A stretch of 64,000 bases of DNA from Pseudomonadota bacterium (GTDB taxonomy: Bacteria; Pseudomonadota; Alphaproteobacteria; Rhizobiales; Rhizobiaceae), in assembly GCA_023390055.1 (NCBI GenBank), contig JAEWDP010000075.1, forward strand, positions 36,592 through 100,591, written 5' to 3'. This document shows positions 23,056-31,421 of this stretch, one piece after another; position 1 is the first letter of the stretch; the number at the start of each line of letters is the position of its first letter. The position numbers and the translations under genes were made by a program. A model generated the notes under the pieces. It had not been told where the DNA came from. It was given only the letters and a program-made list of their open reading frames with translations, and ran no database searches.

Positions 23056-24273
23056 GTGAACCAGACGATACCAAATTCTTTGCGCTCCGGTCCGGATGAG
23101 GATGGTCGCTTCGGGATCTTCGGCGGCCGTTTCGTGGCTGAGACATTGATGCCTCTGATCCTTGATCTCGAAGCTGAATGGGAAAAAGCCAAGAACGATC
23201 CGGAATTTCAGCAAGAATTAGCGCATCTCGGCGCCCATTATATCGGTCGTCCAAGCCCTCTCTATTTTGCTGAACGGCTGACCGAACATCTCGGCGGCGC
23301 CAAGATCTACTTCAAACGTGAAGAACTCAACCATACCGGGTCGCACAAGATAAATAACTGCATCGGTCAGATCTTGCTCGCCAAGCGCATGGGTAAGACC
23401 CGTATTATTGCTGAAACAGGTGCGGGCCAACATGGGGTCGCATCGGCCACGGTTGCTGCCCGTTTCGGGATCCCTTGCGTTGTCTATATGGGCGCGACTG
23501 ATGTCGAGCGGCAGGCTCCAAACGTCTTTCGCATGAAGCTCTTGGGCGCAGAGGTCAAGCCAGTGTCTGCGGGTCACGGTACCCTCAAGGACGCCATGAA
23601 TGAAGCTCTACGTGATTGGGTAACCAATGTCGGAGATACCTACTATCTCATAGGCACAGCGGCCGGTCCGCACCCCTACCCGGAGATGGTCCGCGACTTC
23701 CAGGCAATCATAGGTCAGGAAACGCGCCAACAGATTCTGGATGCAGAAGGTCGACTACCGGATCTTGTTGTTGCCGCGGTTGGTGGTGGATCTAATGCTA
23801 TTGGCATCTTTCATCCCTTCCTAGACGACGAAAGCGTTCGGCTAGTTGGTGTTGAAGCCGGCGGACACGGCCTCGATGGCGATCAGCATTGCGCCTCAAT
23901 TACGGCTGGCTCGCCAGGGGTTCTTCACGGTAATCGTACTTACCTTCTGCAGGACGGAGATGGTCAAATTCTCGAAGGGCACTCGATTTCTGCTGGTCTA
24001 GATTATCCTGGAATTGGTCCGGAGCATAGCTGGCTAAATGATATCGGACGTGTTGAATACGTCCCGATTATGGACCAGGAGGCACTCGATGCTTTCCAGC
24101 TACTTACGCGCACCGAAGGTATAATTCCGGCATTGGAGCCAAGCCATGCAATCGCTGAAGTAATCAAGCGTGCGCCGAAAATGAGAAAGGAGCAGATCAT
24201 CGTGATGAACCTTTCTGGCCGCGGAGACAAAGATATCTTTACCGTTGGCAAGTTTCTCGGATTGGGGCTTTGA
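23056..24273 (+). CDS. trpB: Tryptophan synthase beta chain TrpB
   Basis: PLP enzyme joining indole and serine. FGIFGGRFVAETLMPLI is at the N-terminus. The PLP lysine is in KREELNHTGSHKINN, and ETGAGQHGVASA (with the catalytic-site glutamate), the phosphate-binding GGGSNAIG and the C-terminal SGRGDKDI follow; 405 aa is normal. The start is GTG 23056 with GGAG six bases upstream, directly after the trpF stop. The ORF opens earlier, at 22999, inside trpF and out of its frame. One base separates its stop from the trpA start. Confidence 0.97.
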   Translation: MNQTIPNSLRSGPDEDGRFGIFGGRFVAETLMPLILDLEAEWEKAKNDPEFQQELAHLGAHYIGRPSPLYFAERLTEHLGGAKIYFKREELNHTGSHKINNCIGQILLAKRMGKTRIIAETGAGQHGVASATVAARFGIPCVVYMGATDVERQAPNVFRMKLLGAEVKPVSAGHGTLKDAMNEALRDWVTNVGDTYYLIGTAAGPHPYPEMVRDFQAIIGQETRQQILDAEGRLPDLVVAAVGGGSNAIGIFHPFLDDESVRLVGVEAGGHGLDGDQHCASITAGSPGVLHGNRTYLLQDGDGQILEGHSISAGLDYPGIGPEHSWLNDIGRVEYVPIMDQEALDAFQLLTRTEGIIPALEPSHAIAEVIKRAPKMRKEQIIVMNLSGRGDKDIFTVGKFLGLGL

Positions 24274-24274
24274 C

Positions 24275-25114
24275 ATGACTGCACGCATGGACAAGAAGTT
24301 TGCCGATTTAAAGGCCCAGGGTCGGCCGGCGCTCGTTACCTACTTTATGGGTGGTGATCCTGATTACGACACATCCCTCGCAATCATGAAAGAATTACCC
24401 GGCGCTGGTGCCGATATCATTGAACTCGGCGCTCCATTTTCTGATCCAATGGCTGACGGACCGGCCATTCAGACGGCTGGTCAACGCGCGCTGAAAAATG
24501 GTCATTCATTGAAAAAGACGCTCGATATGGCGCGGGAATTTCGTGAACATGACGATGTTACTCCGATCGTTATCATGGGCTACTACAACCCGATTTACAT
24601 CTATGGTGTCGATCGTTTCCTGGAAGACGCATTTGAGGCCGGTATTGATGGGCTGATTGTCGTTGATTTGCCGGCAGAGATGGATGATGAACTATGCATT
24701 CCGGCGCGCAGGAAAGACCTCAACTTCATTCGTCTGACGACGCCAACAACGGATGAAATGCGTTTACCCAAGGTTCTGAACAATTCGTCTGGTTTCGTAT
24801 ATTATGTTTCAATGACAGGTATTACAGGTTCTGCACTACCCGATACGGCGAAGATTGCCGATGCAGTTGATCGTATCAAGAAATCCACGGATCTCCCGGT
24901 CTGCGTTGGTTTCGGGGTGAAAACTGCCGAGCATGCGAAGCTCATCGGAGCAACAGCCGATGGCGTGGTCGTTGGAACTGCTATTGTCAACCAGATAGCA
25001 ACCTCACTCGACGCGGAAGGGCGCGCGACAGCAGATACGGTACAGTCAGTCGCGACATTCGTTCAGGGACTGGCGACGGGCGTCCGTTCAGCCCGCCTTG
25101 TTGCTGCCGAGTAG
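24275..25114 (+). CDS. trpA: Tryptophan synthase alpha chain TrpA
   Basis: Cleaves indole-3-glycerol phosphate and channels indole to TrpB. The catalytic glutamate is in IIELGAPFSDPMADGPAIQ and the catalytic aspartate in GLIVVDLPAEMD. GYYNPIYIYG and GFGVKTAEHAKLIG (phosphate binding) are present; 279 aa is normal. ATG 24275 follows the trpB stop by one base, so the two subunits are translationally coupled and made in equal amounts. Confidence 0.97.
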   Translation: MTARMDKKFADLKAQGRPALVTYFMGGDPDYDTSLAIMKELPGAGADIIELGAPFSDPMADGPAIQTAGQRALKNGHSLKKTLDMAREFREHDDVTPIVIMGYYNPIYIYGVDRFLEDAFEAGIDGLIVVDLPAEMDDELCIPARRKDLNFIRLTTPTTDEMRLPKVLNNSSGFVYYVSMTGITGSALPDTAKIADAVDRIKKSTDLPVCVGFGVKTAEHAKLIGATADGVVVGTAIVNQIATSLDAEGRATADTVQSVATFVQGLATGVRSARLVAAE

Positions 25115-25153
25115 ATTGCCCAGATTAGGTAAAGTTTATCAGGAGTACGCCAA

Positions 25154-26047
25154 GTGAACTGGATTACCAATTACGTTCGGCCGAGGATCAATTCGATGCT
25201 CGGTCGCCGTGAGGTTCCGGAAAACCTGTGGATCAAATGCCCGGAAACGGGAGAGATGGTCTTTCATAAGGATCTGGAGGATAACAAGTGGGTTATTCCG
25301 ACTTCTGGATATCACATGAAGATGCCTGCGAAGGCACGGCTTACAGATCTTTTCGATGGTGGTGTTTACGAGGGATTTCCACAGCCAAAGGTTGCGCAAG
25401 ATCCACTAAAATTCCGTGACTCCAAGAAGTATGTCGATCGACTTAGAGACAGCCGTCAAAAAACCGACCAGGAAGATACGATCCTCGCCGGTCTTGGCAA
25501 CGTTCGTGGGGTCAAGCTAGTTGCGGTTGTCCACGAGTTCAATTTTATTGGTGGCTCACTTGGGATGGCTGCTGGCGAAGCAATTGTCAAAGCATGCGAG
25601 CGGGCAGTTGCTGAAAGGTGCCCACTCGTAATATTCCCGGCGTCTGGCGGCGCCCGTATGCAGGAAGGTATCCTGTCGTTGATGCAACTGCCTCGGACAA
25701 CTGTCGCGGTCAACTTGCTGAAAGAAGCCGGGTTGCCCTACATTGTCGTGCTGACCAATCCAACCACCGGCGGTGTCACTGCTTCATATGCGATGCTCGG
25801 TGACGTACATATTGCGGAACCGGGCGCCGAAATAGGCTTCGCGGGGAAGCGCGTGATCGAACAGACGCTGCGCGAGAAGCTACCGGAAGGGTTCCAGACT
25901 GCGGAGTACCTTCTCGAACACGGTATGGTGGATATGGTAGTGGCCAGGCACGAGTTGCCAGACACATTAGCGACGCTTCTCAAGATTCTGACCAAGGCGC
26001 CGGCGAATGACGGCGACACAGTTCCGGCCCCAGCGGTAAGCGCGTAA
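25154..26047 (+). CDS. accD: Acetyl-CoA carboxylase carboxyltransferase beta subunit AccD
   Basis: With AccA, transfers the carboxyl group from carboxybiotin to acetyl-CoA to give malonyl-CoA. The carboxyltransferase fold is intact: GGSLGMAAGEAIVKA, FPASGGARMQEG, LPYIVVLTNPTTGGVTASYAMLGD and FAGKRVIEQT. The N-terminal zinc ribbon is degenerate. The canonical four cysteines correspond to Cys29, Thr32, Ile48 and Ser51, so only one remains (ENLWIKCPETGEM, then VIPTSGYHM). The start is GTG 25154 with AGGAG eight bases upstream; 297 aa. Placement between trpA and folC is common in alphaproteobacteria. Confidence 0.96.
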   Translation: MNWITNYVRPRINSMLGRREVPENLWIKCPETGEMVFHKDLEDNKWVIPTSGYHMKMPAKARLTDLFDGGVYEGFPQPKVAQDPLKFRDSKKYVDRLRDSRQKTDQEDTILAGLGNVRGVKLVAVVHEFNFIGGSLGMAAGEAIVKACERAVAERCPLVIFPASGGARMQEGILSLMQLPRTTVAVNLLKEAGLPYIVVLTNPTTGGVTASYAMLGDVHIAEPGAEIGFAGKRVIEQTLREKLPEGFQTAEYLLEHGMVDMVVARHELPDTLATLLKILTKAPANDGDTVPAPAVSA

Positions 26048-26078
26048 CTATAGCGTCCTAATAAGTCGGAGCGGCGGC

Positions 26079-27431
26079 ATGAGCGCCACGAACAAGCCTG
26101 CGATCAGTGCGGCCGAACAGGAGATCGAAAAGCTAATGGCTCTTCATCCGAAGGGCTTTGATCTTTCCCTCGACCGGATCAGCAAACTTCTCGATTTGCT
26201 GGGAGCTCCTCACAGGAAACTCCCGCCGGTGATCCATATTGCTGGAACAAACGGAAAGGGATCTGCTTCGGCATTCTGCCGTGCGCTATTGGAGGCTGCC
26301 GGTCTTGCGGTTCATGTGCATACTTCACCCCATCTTGTAAACTGGCATGAGCGTTATCGGATTGGCGTCAAAGGCGGCCGCTCTCAATTTGTAAACGACG
26401 GACTTCTTGCCGATGCCCTACGCCGTGTTGCGGCGGCCAATGCAGGACAGATGATTACCGTCTTCGAAATTCTGACCGCTGTGACGTTTCTGCTGTTTTC
26501 CGAACAACCTGCAGATGCTGTTGTTCTCGAGGTCGGACTGGGCGGTCGTTTTGATGCGACCAATGTCATAGAAAACCCGGCCGTTTCCGTCATCATGCCA
26601 GTTTCTCTTGATCATCAACCCTACCTTGGCGATCGCGTCGAGCTGATCGCTGCCGAGAAGGCAGGTATCATGAAGCAAGGCTGTCCTGTCGTCGTTGGTC
26701 GCCAAGAGTATGAGTCAGCGCTGGATGTTCTTGTTGAGACGGCGGCGCGACTATCCTGCCCCCTTGCCGTCTATGGGCAGGACTTCTCTGCGTATGAGGA
26801 ATTTGGGCGACTGATTTATCAGGATGAATTCGAACTCGTGGACTTGCCGTTGCCGTGCTTGCGTGGTCGCCACCAGCTTGCGAATGCTGCCGCAGCAATC
26901 CGAGCCGTAAAGGCTGCAGGGTTTTTGCTGACGGATGCCATGATTGAAACTGCAATGACGAGTGTGGAGTGGCCGGGACGCTTGCAGCGGCTCGCCTCTG
27001 GTCGGCTACTTGAAGCCGTACCACCGGGAGCGGAAATCTGGATTGATGGTGGTCACAACCCTGGGGCTGGCGAAGTCATCGCGGAAGCCATGGCAGGATT
27101 GGAGGAAAGACTTCAGCGTCCGCTTTATCTCATCACCGGAATGATTAACACGAAAGAACCTGTCGGGTACTTCCGGGCGTTTGCAGATATTGCCGAACAC
27201 GCGTTCACGGTTCCGATACGAGGATCGGAATCTGGACTTGACCCTGTGGTGCTCGCCGAAGCTGCATTTGAAGCTGGCCTTGTGGCGGAGCCTGTCTCTT
27301 CGGTTACGGAGGCTTTGAGGCAGGTGGCTCGTCGTCAGGGATCCGAAGCGGTTCCGCCGAGGATCCTGATCGGCGGATCGCTTTATCTTGTCGGCGACGT
27401 TCTAGCGGATAACGGGACACCGCCCGAATGA
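26079..27431 (+). CDS. folC: Bifunctional folylpolyglutamate/dihydrofolate synthase FolC
   Basis: Mur-ligase-family enzyme adding glutamate to dihydropteroate and polyglutamylating folates. FDLSLDRISKLLDLLG leads to the ATP-binding P-loop HIAGTNGKGSASAFC. The HTSPHLVNWHERYRI motif, VLEVGLGGRFDATNV, and the C-terminal domain with WPGRLQ and IDGGHNPGA follow; 450 aa is normal. ATG 26079 has GGAG about 8 bases upstream. It lies 31 bp after accD and ends at a strong terminator. Confidence 0.96.
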   Translation: MSATNKPAISAAEQEIEKLMALHPKGFDLSLDRISKLLDLLGAPHRKLPPVIHIAGTNGKGSASAFCRALLEAAGLAVHVHTSPHLVNWHERYRIGVKGGRSQFVNDGLLADALRRVAAANAGQMITVFEILTAVTFLLFSEQPADAVVLEVGLGGRFDATNVIENPAVSVIMPVSLDHQPYLGDRVELIAAEKAGIMKQGCPVVVGRQEYESALDVLVETAARLSCPLAVYGQDFSAYEEFGRLIYQDEFELVDLPLPCLRGRHQLANAAAAIRAVKAAGFLLTDAMIETAMTSVEWPGRLQRLASGRLLEAVPPGAEIWIDGGHNPGAGEVIAEAMAGLEERLQRPLYLITGMINTKEPVGYFRAFADIAEHAFTVPIRGSESGLDPVVLAEAAFEAGLVAEPVSSVTEALRQVARRQGSEAVPPRILIGGSLYLVGDVLADNGTPPE

Positions 27432-27440
27432 AGGGACAAA

Positions 27441-27466
27441 AAAGCCCGACGTTAGGGCCGGGCTTT
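27441..27466. terminator. Bidirectional terminator between folC and trxA
   Basis: AAAGCCCG (27441-27448) and CGGGCTTT (27459-27466) form an 8-bp stem with a 10-nt loop. On the minus strand the stem is followed by a run of T residues (complement of the As at 27438-27443), giving a good trxA terminator. It also lies just after the folC stop. Confidence 0.82.
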
Positions 27467-27486
27467 GAATCGGGCGTCTTCCAAGC

Positions 27487-27807
27487 TTAGGCTGCCCCGG
27501 AAATCCAGGCTGAAAGAGCAGTTTTTGGAGCGGCGCCAACCTTGATATCAGCTACTTCACCGCCCTTGAAGATGGCAAGAGTGGGGATCGAACGGACGCC
27601 GAACTTAGCCGCCAACTCGGGATTCTCGTCAATATTCAGCTTGGCAACTTTGACCTTACCGGAAAGCTCATTGGAAATTTCCTCGAGGCTTGGCCCAATC
27701 ATCTTGCAAGGACCGCACCACTCTGCCCAAAAGTCCACGACGACAGGCTCCGCGGCGTCCAGAACCTCAGATTGAAAATTGCTGTTATCAACTTTGACGG
27801 TAGCCAT
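27487..27807 (-). CDS. trxA: Thioredoxin 1
   Basis: Cytosolic dithiol-disulfide oxidoreductase. The active site WCGPC has Cys31 and Cys34 in VVDFWAEWCGPCKM, and the cis-proline motif is in FGVRSIPTLAIFKGG; 106 aa is a full-length thioredoxin fold. A strong AAGGAGAG ribosome-binding site precedes the ATG. It lies 71 bp downstream of addA in the same direction and ends at the bidirectional hairpin. Confidence 0.97.
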   Translation of the reverse strand: MATVKVDNSNFQSEVLDAAEPVVVDFWAEWCGPCKMIGPSLEEISNELSGKVKVAKLNIDENPELAAKFGVRSIPTLAIFKGGEVADIKVGAAPKTALSAWISGAA

Positions 27808-27878
27808 AGAGCTCTCCTTGGGAAGATTCGATTGTGCACAATGTGAGGCGGGAACAGCCTCATTTCAATAGCGCAATG

Positions 27879-30800
27879 TCACTTTGTCTTTAGCTCTGCA
27901 AGTGAACGGTCCATGATCTCGTGGGAGAGTGTTATTACGGTGCCGGTTTCCGTGTAGGCAAGTACACAATGGAAATCATGTTCACGATAGAGCGGTGTAA
28001 GAATTTCCCGATAGAGTGCCAATTGCGCTCGATGCGCTAGTGGCACATCCTCCTCCCGGGCTGGCGGCCTCATGTTTGTCTTGTAGTCAACAATTGTCAC
28101 CGTAGCGTCATCAACTGCCATCCGGTCGATCCTCCCAGAGATTGCATGGTCGCCGCCGTTCAGTGTCACGGTTCCCATGACAGAAACCTCCGCGCGACTG
28201 TGTCCTGAGAAAATGGCCTGCAGTTCTGGACAGGACAGGACAGACAGTACACATCCAATCAGATCTTCTCTTGCATCTACGGGCCAGGAGGGGGCAGCGC
28301 GCTCGGTATATCGTCTCGCGGTCTGTGCGCGTTCTTCGGGCAGAATGTCGGGCAGTACCTGAAGCATCCGATGCACGAGCCGACCCTTCTGCAAGACGAT
28401 ATTGTCGCTGCCGCTCTGTCCGAAAAGGGATAATCCGGCGATTGCATCGTCGGTATGGTCCACGATTATCGTTCCTACGCCGGACGGACTCAGTGGGCGC
28501 GGGAGGGACACCCTTGGTGGCAGAGGTGTCCCCAAGGCTGCAGGAAGCGGCATCACTACACGAGGATTGTCACGCGGGATTTCGGATGGCTTTATCCTTT
28601 CTACGGCTGCAGGAAGCCGCCATCGAAACCCACCCCACTCGCCTTCGGGTCCGTGAAACAGGAATGTGCTGCAGTATTTGGCATGGCTACAAAGCGCATT
28701 GCTCACCATCGAGTGCCAAGTATCAGGATTTGCCCGGACACCACGATAGCCACATACAATCAGACGATCTGCCGCGCGGGTCATGCCAACGTAGAGAAGG
28801 CGCCGGTATTCTGCTTCGGTGCTTCGCTTTAAACGCTCATCGTCAGTTGCAGTGATGGAGTTTGCGAGGGTCTTTGAGGGTATCCACGCTGGGATTTCGA
28901 TCCCCTCGTGCGCAATGAGGCGTAGTTTTGGAACGTGAGAAGGAACAAAGGCCTTCGAACCGCCATCGACCAAGAAGACAATTGGCGCCTCGAGCCCTTT
29001 TGAAGCATGTACCGTCATAATACGGACTTCGTTTCGACTTCCGTCCTGCTCCCGCTTAACAACCGGTGATTCCAGCTCGAGTGTGGCGATGAAGGATTGT
29101 AGTCCTGGCAATCCCTTGCTTTCATGATCCAGCGTAAAGGTCAGGAATTCGTCGAGGATGTCGCCCACTTCCGTTCCCAAACGGCCAAGGAATTTTCGAC
29201 GGCCGCCCATTTTGCCCAGTAAGCGGGCATAGAGATCATACGGGCTCACTGTTCTTGAAAGCGAAATCAGGTGATCCAGCAACTCGACTGCTGCTCCAAA
29301 CCGCTCAGGATGTAGCTTTGCCGATTGCTTGAGGTGCTGCCAGACGCTCAATGTCTGCGAACGTTGAGCAGCAATTTCAAAGATATCTTCCTCCGTCAGG
29401 TTGAAAAGTGGGCTTTTCAGCAGGGCAACAAGAGACAGGTCATCCTGCGGCAAGACTAGAAATCGTCCGAGGGCCAAAAGATCCTGTACTGCAATGTGGC
29501 TGGTCAATAGCAGGCGATCTGCCCCTGCCACTGGTATGTTGCCACGTCGTTTCAAGGCTCTGGTCAATGCATTTACGAATGCGTCACGCTTGCGTACCAG
29601 TACTAGAATATCGCCAGGCACGATGGGGCGTTCGACATCCTTTTCAATGATTGTCTCTCGGCCAAGCAACTCACTGATCGAACCGGCGATGCGACTGGCC
29701 AGCTTAGACGAGGGTGCCTGGTCGGGCGTCGCGTCGAAAGGTGCTGTCCAGTCCTCGGTGGTGCCTGCAGTATCGGGTTCGATTATGTCCCACAGATCGA
29801 CTGTTCCAGGATGTCCGATTCGGTTTGAACGGTGAACGATCGGGTCGCCGTCGAACGTCAAGCCACAAGCATTGTCTTGAAGAGAAAAGACCTGGTCGAC
29901 AGCAGACAGGACATCGGCAGTTGAACGAAAGGACAGGGGCAATCGAACCGGATTGAAGCGCTGGCCGCTGTCTCGCACGTTCTTTTCAGTCCGATTGCGT
30001 TCTTCGGCAAACCGTTCGGGTCGAGCGCCCTGGAAAGAATAGATTGATTGCTTTTCATCACCGACGGCAAAGATCGTTCGATGAACATCACGCGCCCCGT
30101 GCCCTGAGTAGAAATCTTCTGCTAGCGACTTGATTACGGCCCATTGGACCGGACTCGTGTCCTGTGCCTCATCGACAAGGATGTGGTTGATGCCCTGATC
30201 AAGTTTATAGTGCACCCAGGCACCGACCCCATCTTTGGTCAGAAGATCTGCTGTCCGCGCAATCAAATCCTCGAAGTCGAGAAGGCTACGCTGCTTCTTC
30301 AAATCTTCGTAGTCTCCGATCAACCGATCTGCCAGAACAAGCGCCGCTTGTGTCGCCTTGACCATACGCATGATGCGTAGCCGATCACGGCACTCTGCGA
30401 CGTGGGTACGTGCCGATTGTATCGCTCCACCCAAAATAGGGGCTTCATCCAACATCTTCTTGGTAATCAGCGAACTTTCAGCTTTCGGCTCACCGGATTT
30501 TGTGAGGAATATTGTCTCTAGATATTGCGCCCTCAGGAATGCGCTCTCTTCCCTGCTGCAAACCTGCAAGCCATGTGCGACATCCTGAGCCTTTGCACCT
30601 CCCATTCTCTCGGCAAGCTGCAGATATTGTGCAAGCGTAGCGTCGCTGAGGTGTGGCAGCGGCCAATACTCTTCCGCAACAGTTTGCTCCGTTGCGTCTG
30701 GAGAAAGATCCCACACCCGTCTGAGCGCTTGATCAATTCCTCCATTACGTTCGGCGTGACCGAGGAACTGACGGATTGCCGTTCGTTGTGCGATAATACT

Positions 30801-31421
30801 GCCAAGCAGATCCTCCAGCCCGAATTCATCGCCAATATCAAGAACATGCGCAAACGCTTCGGCGCGTAAAGGGTCGCTCTGTGTCGATGTTGCCGTGAGC
30901 AGTGATCGACGAGCATCGGTGAGCAGAGAAGAGGCCGCACGGTCATCGAGTACCGAAAAGTGGCCAGCGACATTTGCTTCCAGTGGGAATTGATGCAGTA
31001 CTGCTTCGCAAAATGCGTGAATGGTCTGGATTTTCAGCCCACCAGGTGTTTCTAGTGCCTTGGCAAACAGCCTTCGAGCCTCTGAGATTTTCTGAGGATC
31101 TGGCTCAATACCTTCAACCTCAGTAAGTCTGGCGCGTAGTTCCTCGTCATCGTAGACTGCCCACTCAGCAAGCCTCTGGAATACGCGGTTTGACATCTCT
31201 GATGCCGCGGCCTTTGTATAGGTGAGGCACAGGATTGAGGATGGACGACAGCCCGAGAGCAGCAGCCGAATAACCCGCTGTGTCAAAACATGTGTCTTGC
31301 CTGACCCTGCGTTGGCCGAGACCCAGGCCGAGCTGGTGGGGTCGGAGGCACGAGACTGTTGCACACTTGTCCAGTTCAGCCAGTGGCGTGGGTCATCGCC
31401 TTGAGGAAGTGCATCATTCAT
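27879..31421 (-). CDS. addA: AddA, helicase-nuclease subunit of the AddAB recombination enzyme
   Basis: UvrD/SF1 helicase with a C-terminal RecB-like nuclease; with AddB it processes double-strand ends for RecA. The Walker A region SANAGSGKTHVLTQRV is at about residues 35-50, with ILCLTYTKAAASEM, HILVDEAQDTSP, LPLSFRSTADVL, VRIMTVHASKGLEAPIVFL and the UvrD_C motif RRLLYVGMTRAADRL. The nuclease signature is VTIVDYKTNMRPP near residue 1130. ATG 31421 starts 8 nt inside addB and gives 1180 aa, beginning MNDALPQGDD; an upstream ATG (31439) adds six codons without a ribosome-binding site. The longest gene in the window. Confidence 0.95.
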   Translation of the reverse strand: MNDALPQGDDPRHWLNWTSVQQSRASDPTSSAWVSANAGSGKTHVLTQRVIRLLLSGCRPSSILCLTYTKAAASEMSNRVFQRLAEWAVYDDEELRARLTEVEGIEPDPQKISEARRLFAKALETPGGLKIQTIHAFCEAVLHQFPLEANVAGHFSVLDDRAASSLLTDARRSLLTATSTQSDPLRAEAFAHVLDIGDEFGLEDLLGSIIAQRTAIRQFLGHAERNGGIDQALRRVWDLSPDATEQTVAEEYWPLPHLSDATLAQYLQLAERMGGAKAQDVAHGLQVCSREESAFLRAQYLETIFLTKSGEPKAESSLITKKMLDEAPILGGAIQSARTHVAECRDRLRIMRMVKATQAALVLADRLIGDYEDLKKQRSLLDFEDLIARTADLLTKDGVGAWVHYKLDQGINHILVDEAQDTSPVQWAVIKSLAEDFYSGHGARDVHRTIFAVGDEKQSIYSFQGARPERFAEERNRTEKNVRDSGQRFNPVRLPLSFRSTADVLSAVDQVFSLQDNACGLTFDGDPIVHRSNRIGHPGTVDLWDIIEPDTAGTTEDWTAPFDATPDQAPSSKLASRIAGSISELLGRETIIEKDVERPIVPGDILVLVRKRDAFVNALTRALKRRGNIPVAGADRLLLTSHIAVQDLLALGRFLVLPQDDLSLVALLKSPLFNLTEEDIFEIAAQRSQTLSVWQHLKQSAKLHPERFGAAVELLDHLISLSRTVSPYDLYARLLGKMGGRRKFLGRLGTEVGDILDEFLTFTLDHESKGLPGLQSFIATLELESPVVKREQDGSRNEVRIMTVHASKGLEAPIVFLVDGGSKAFVPSHVPKLRLIAHEGIEIPAWIPSKTLANSITATDDERLKRSTEAEYRRLLYVGMTRAADRLIVCGYRGVRANPDTWHSMVSNALCSHAKYCSTFLFHGPEGEWGGFRWRLPAAVERIKPSEIPRDNPRVVMPLPAALGTPLPPRVSLPRPLSPSGVGTIIVDHTDDAIAGLSLFGQSGSDNIVLQKGRLVHRMLQVLPDILPEERAQTARRYTERAAPSWPVDAREDLIGCVLSVLSCPELQAIFSGHSRAEVSVMGTVTLNGGDHAISGRIDRMAVDDATVTIVDYKTNMRPPAREEDVPLAHRAQLALYREILTPLYREHDFHCVLAYTETGTVITLSHEIMDRSLAELKTK

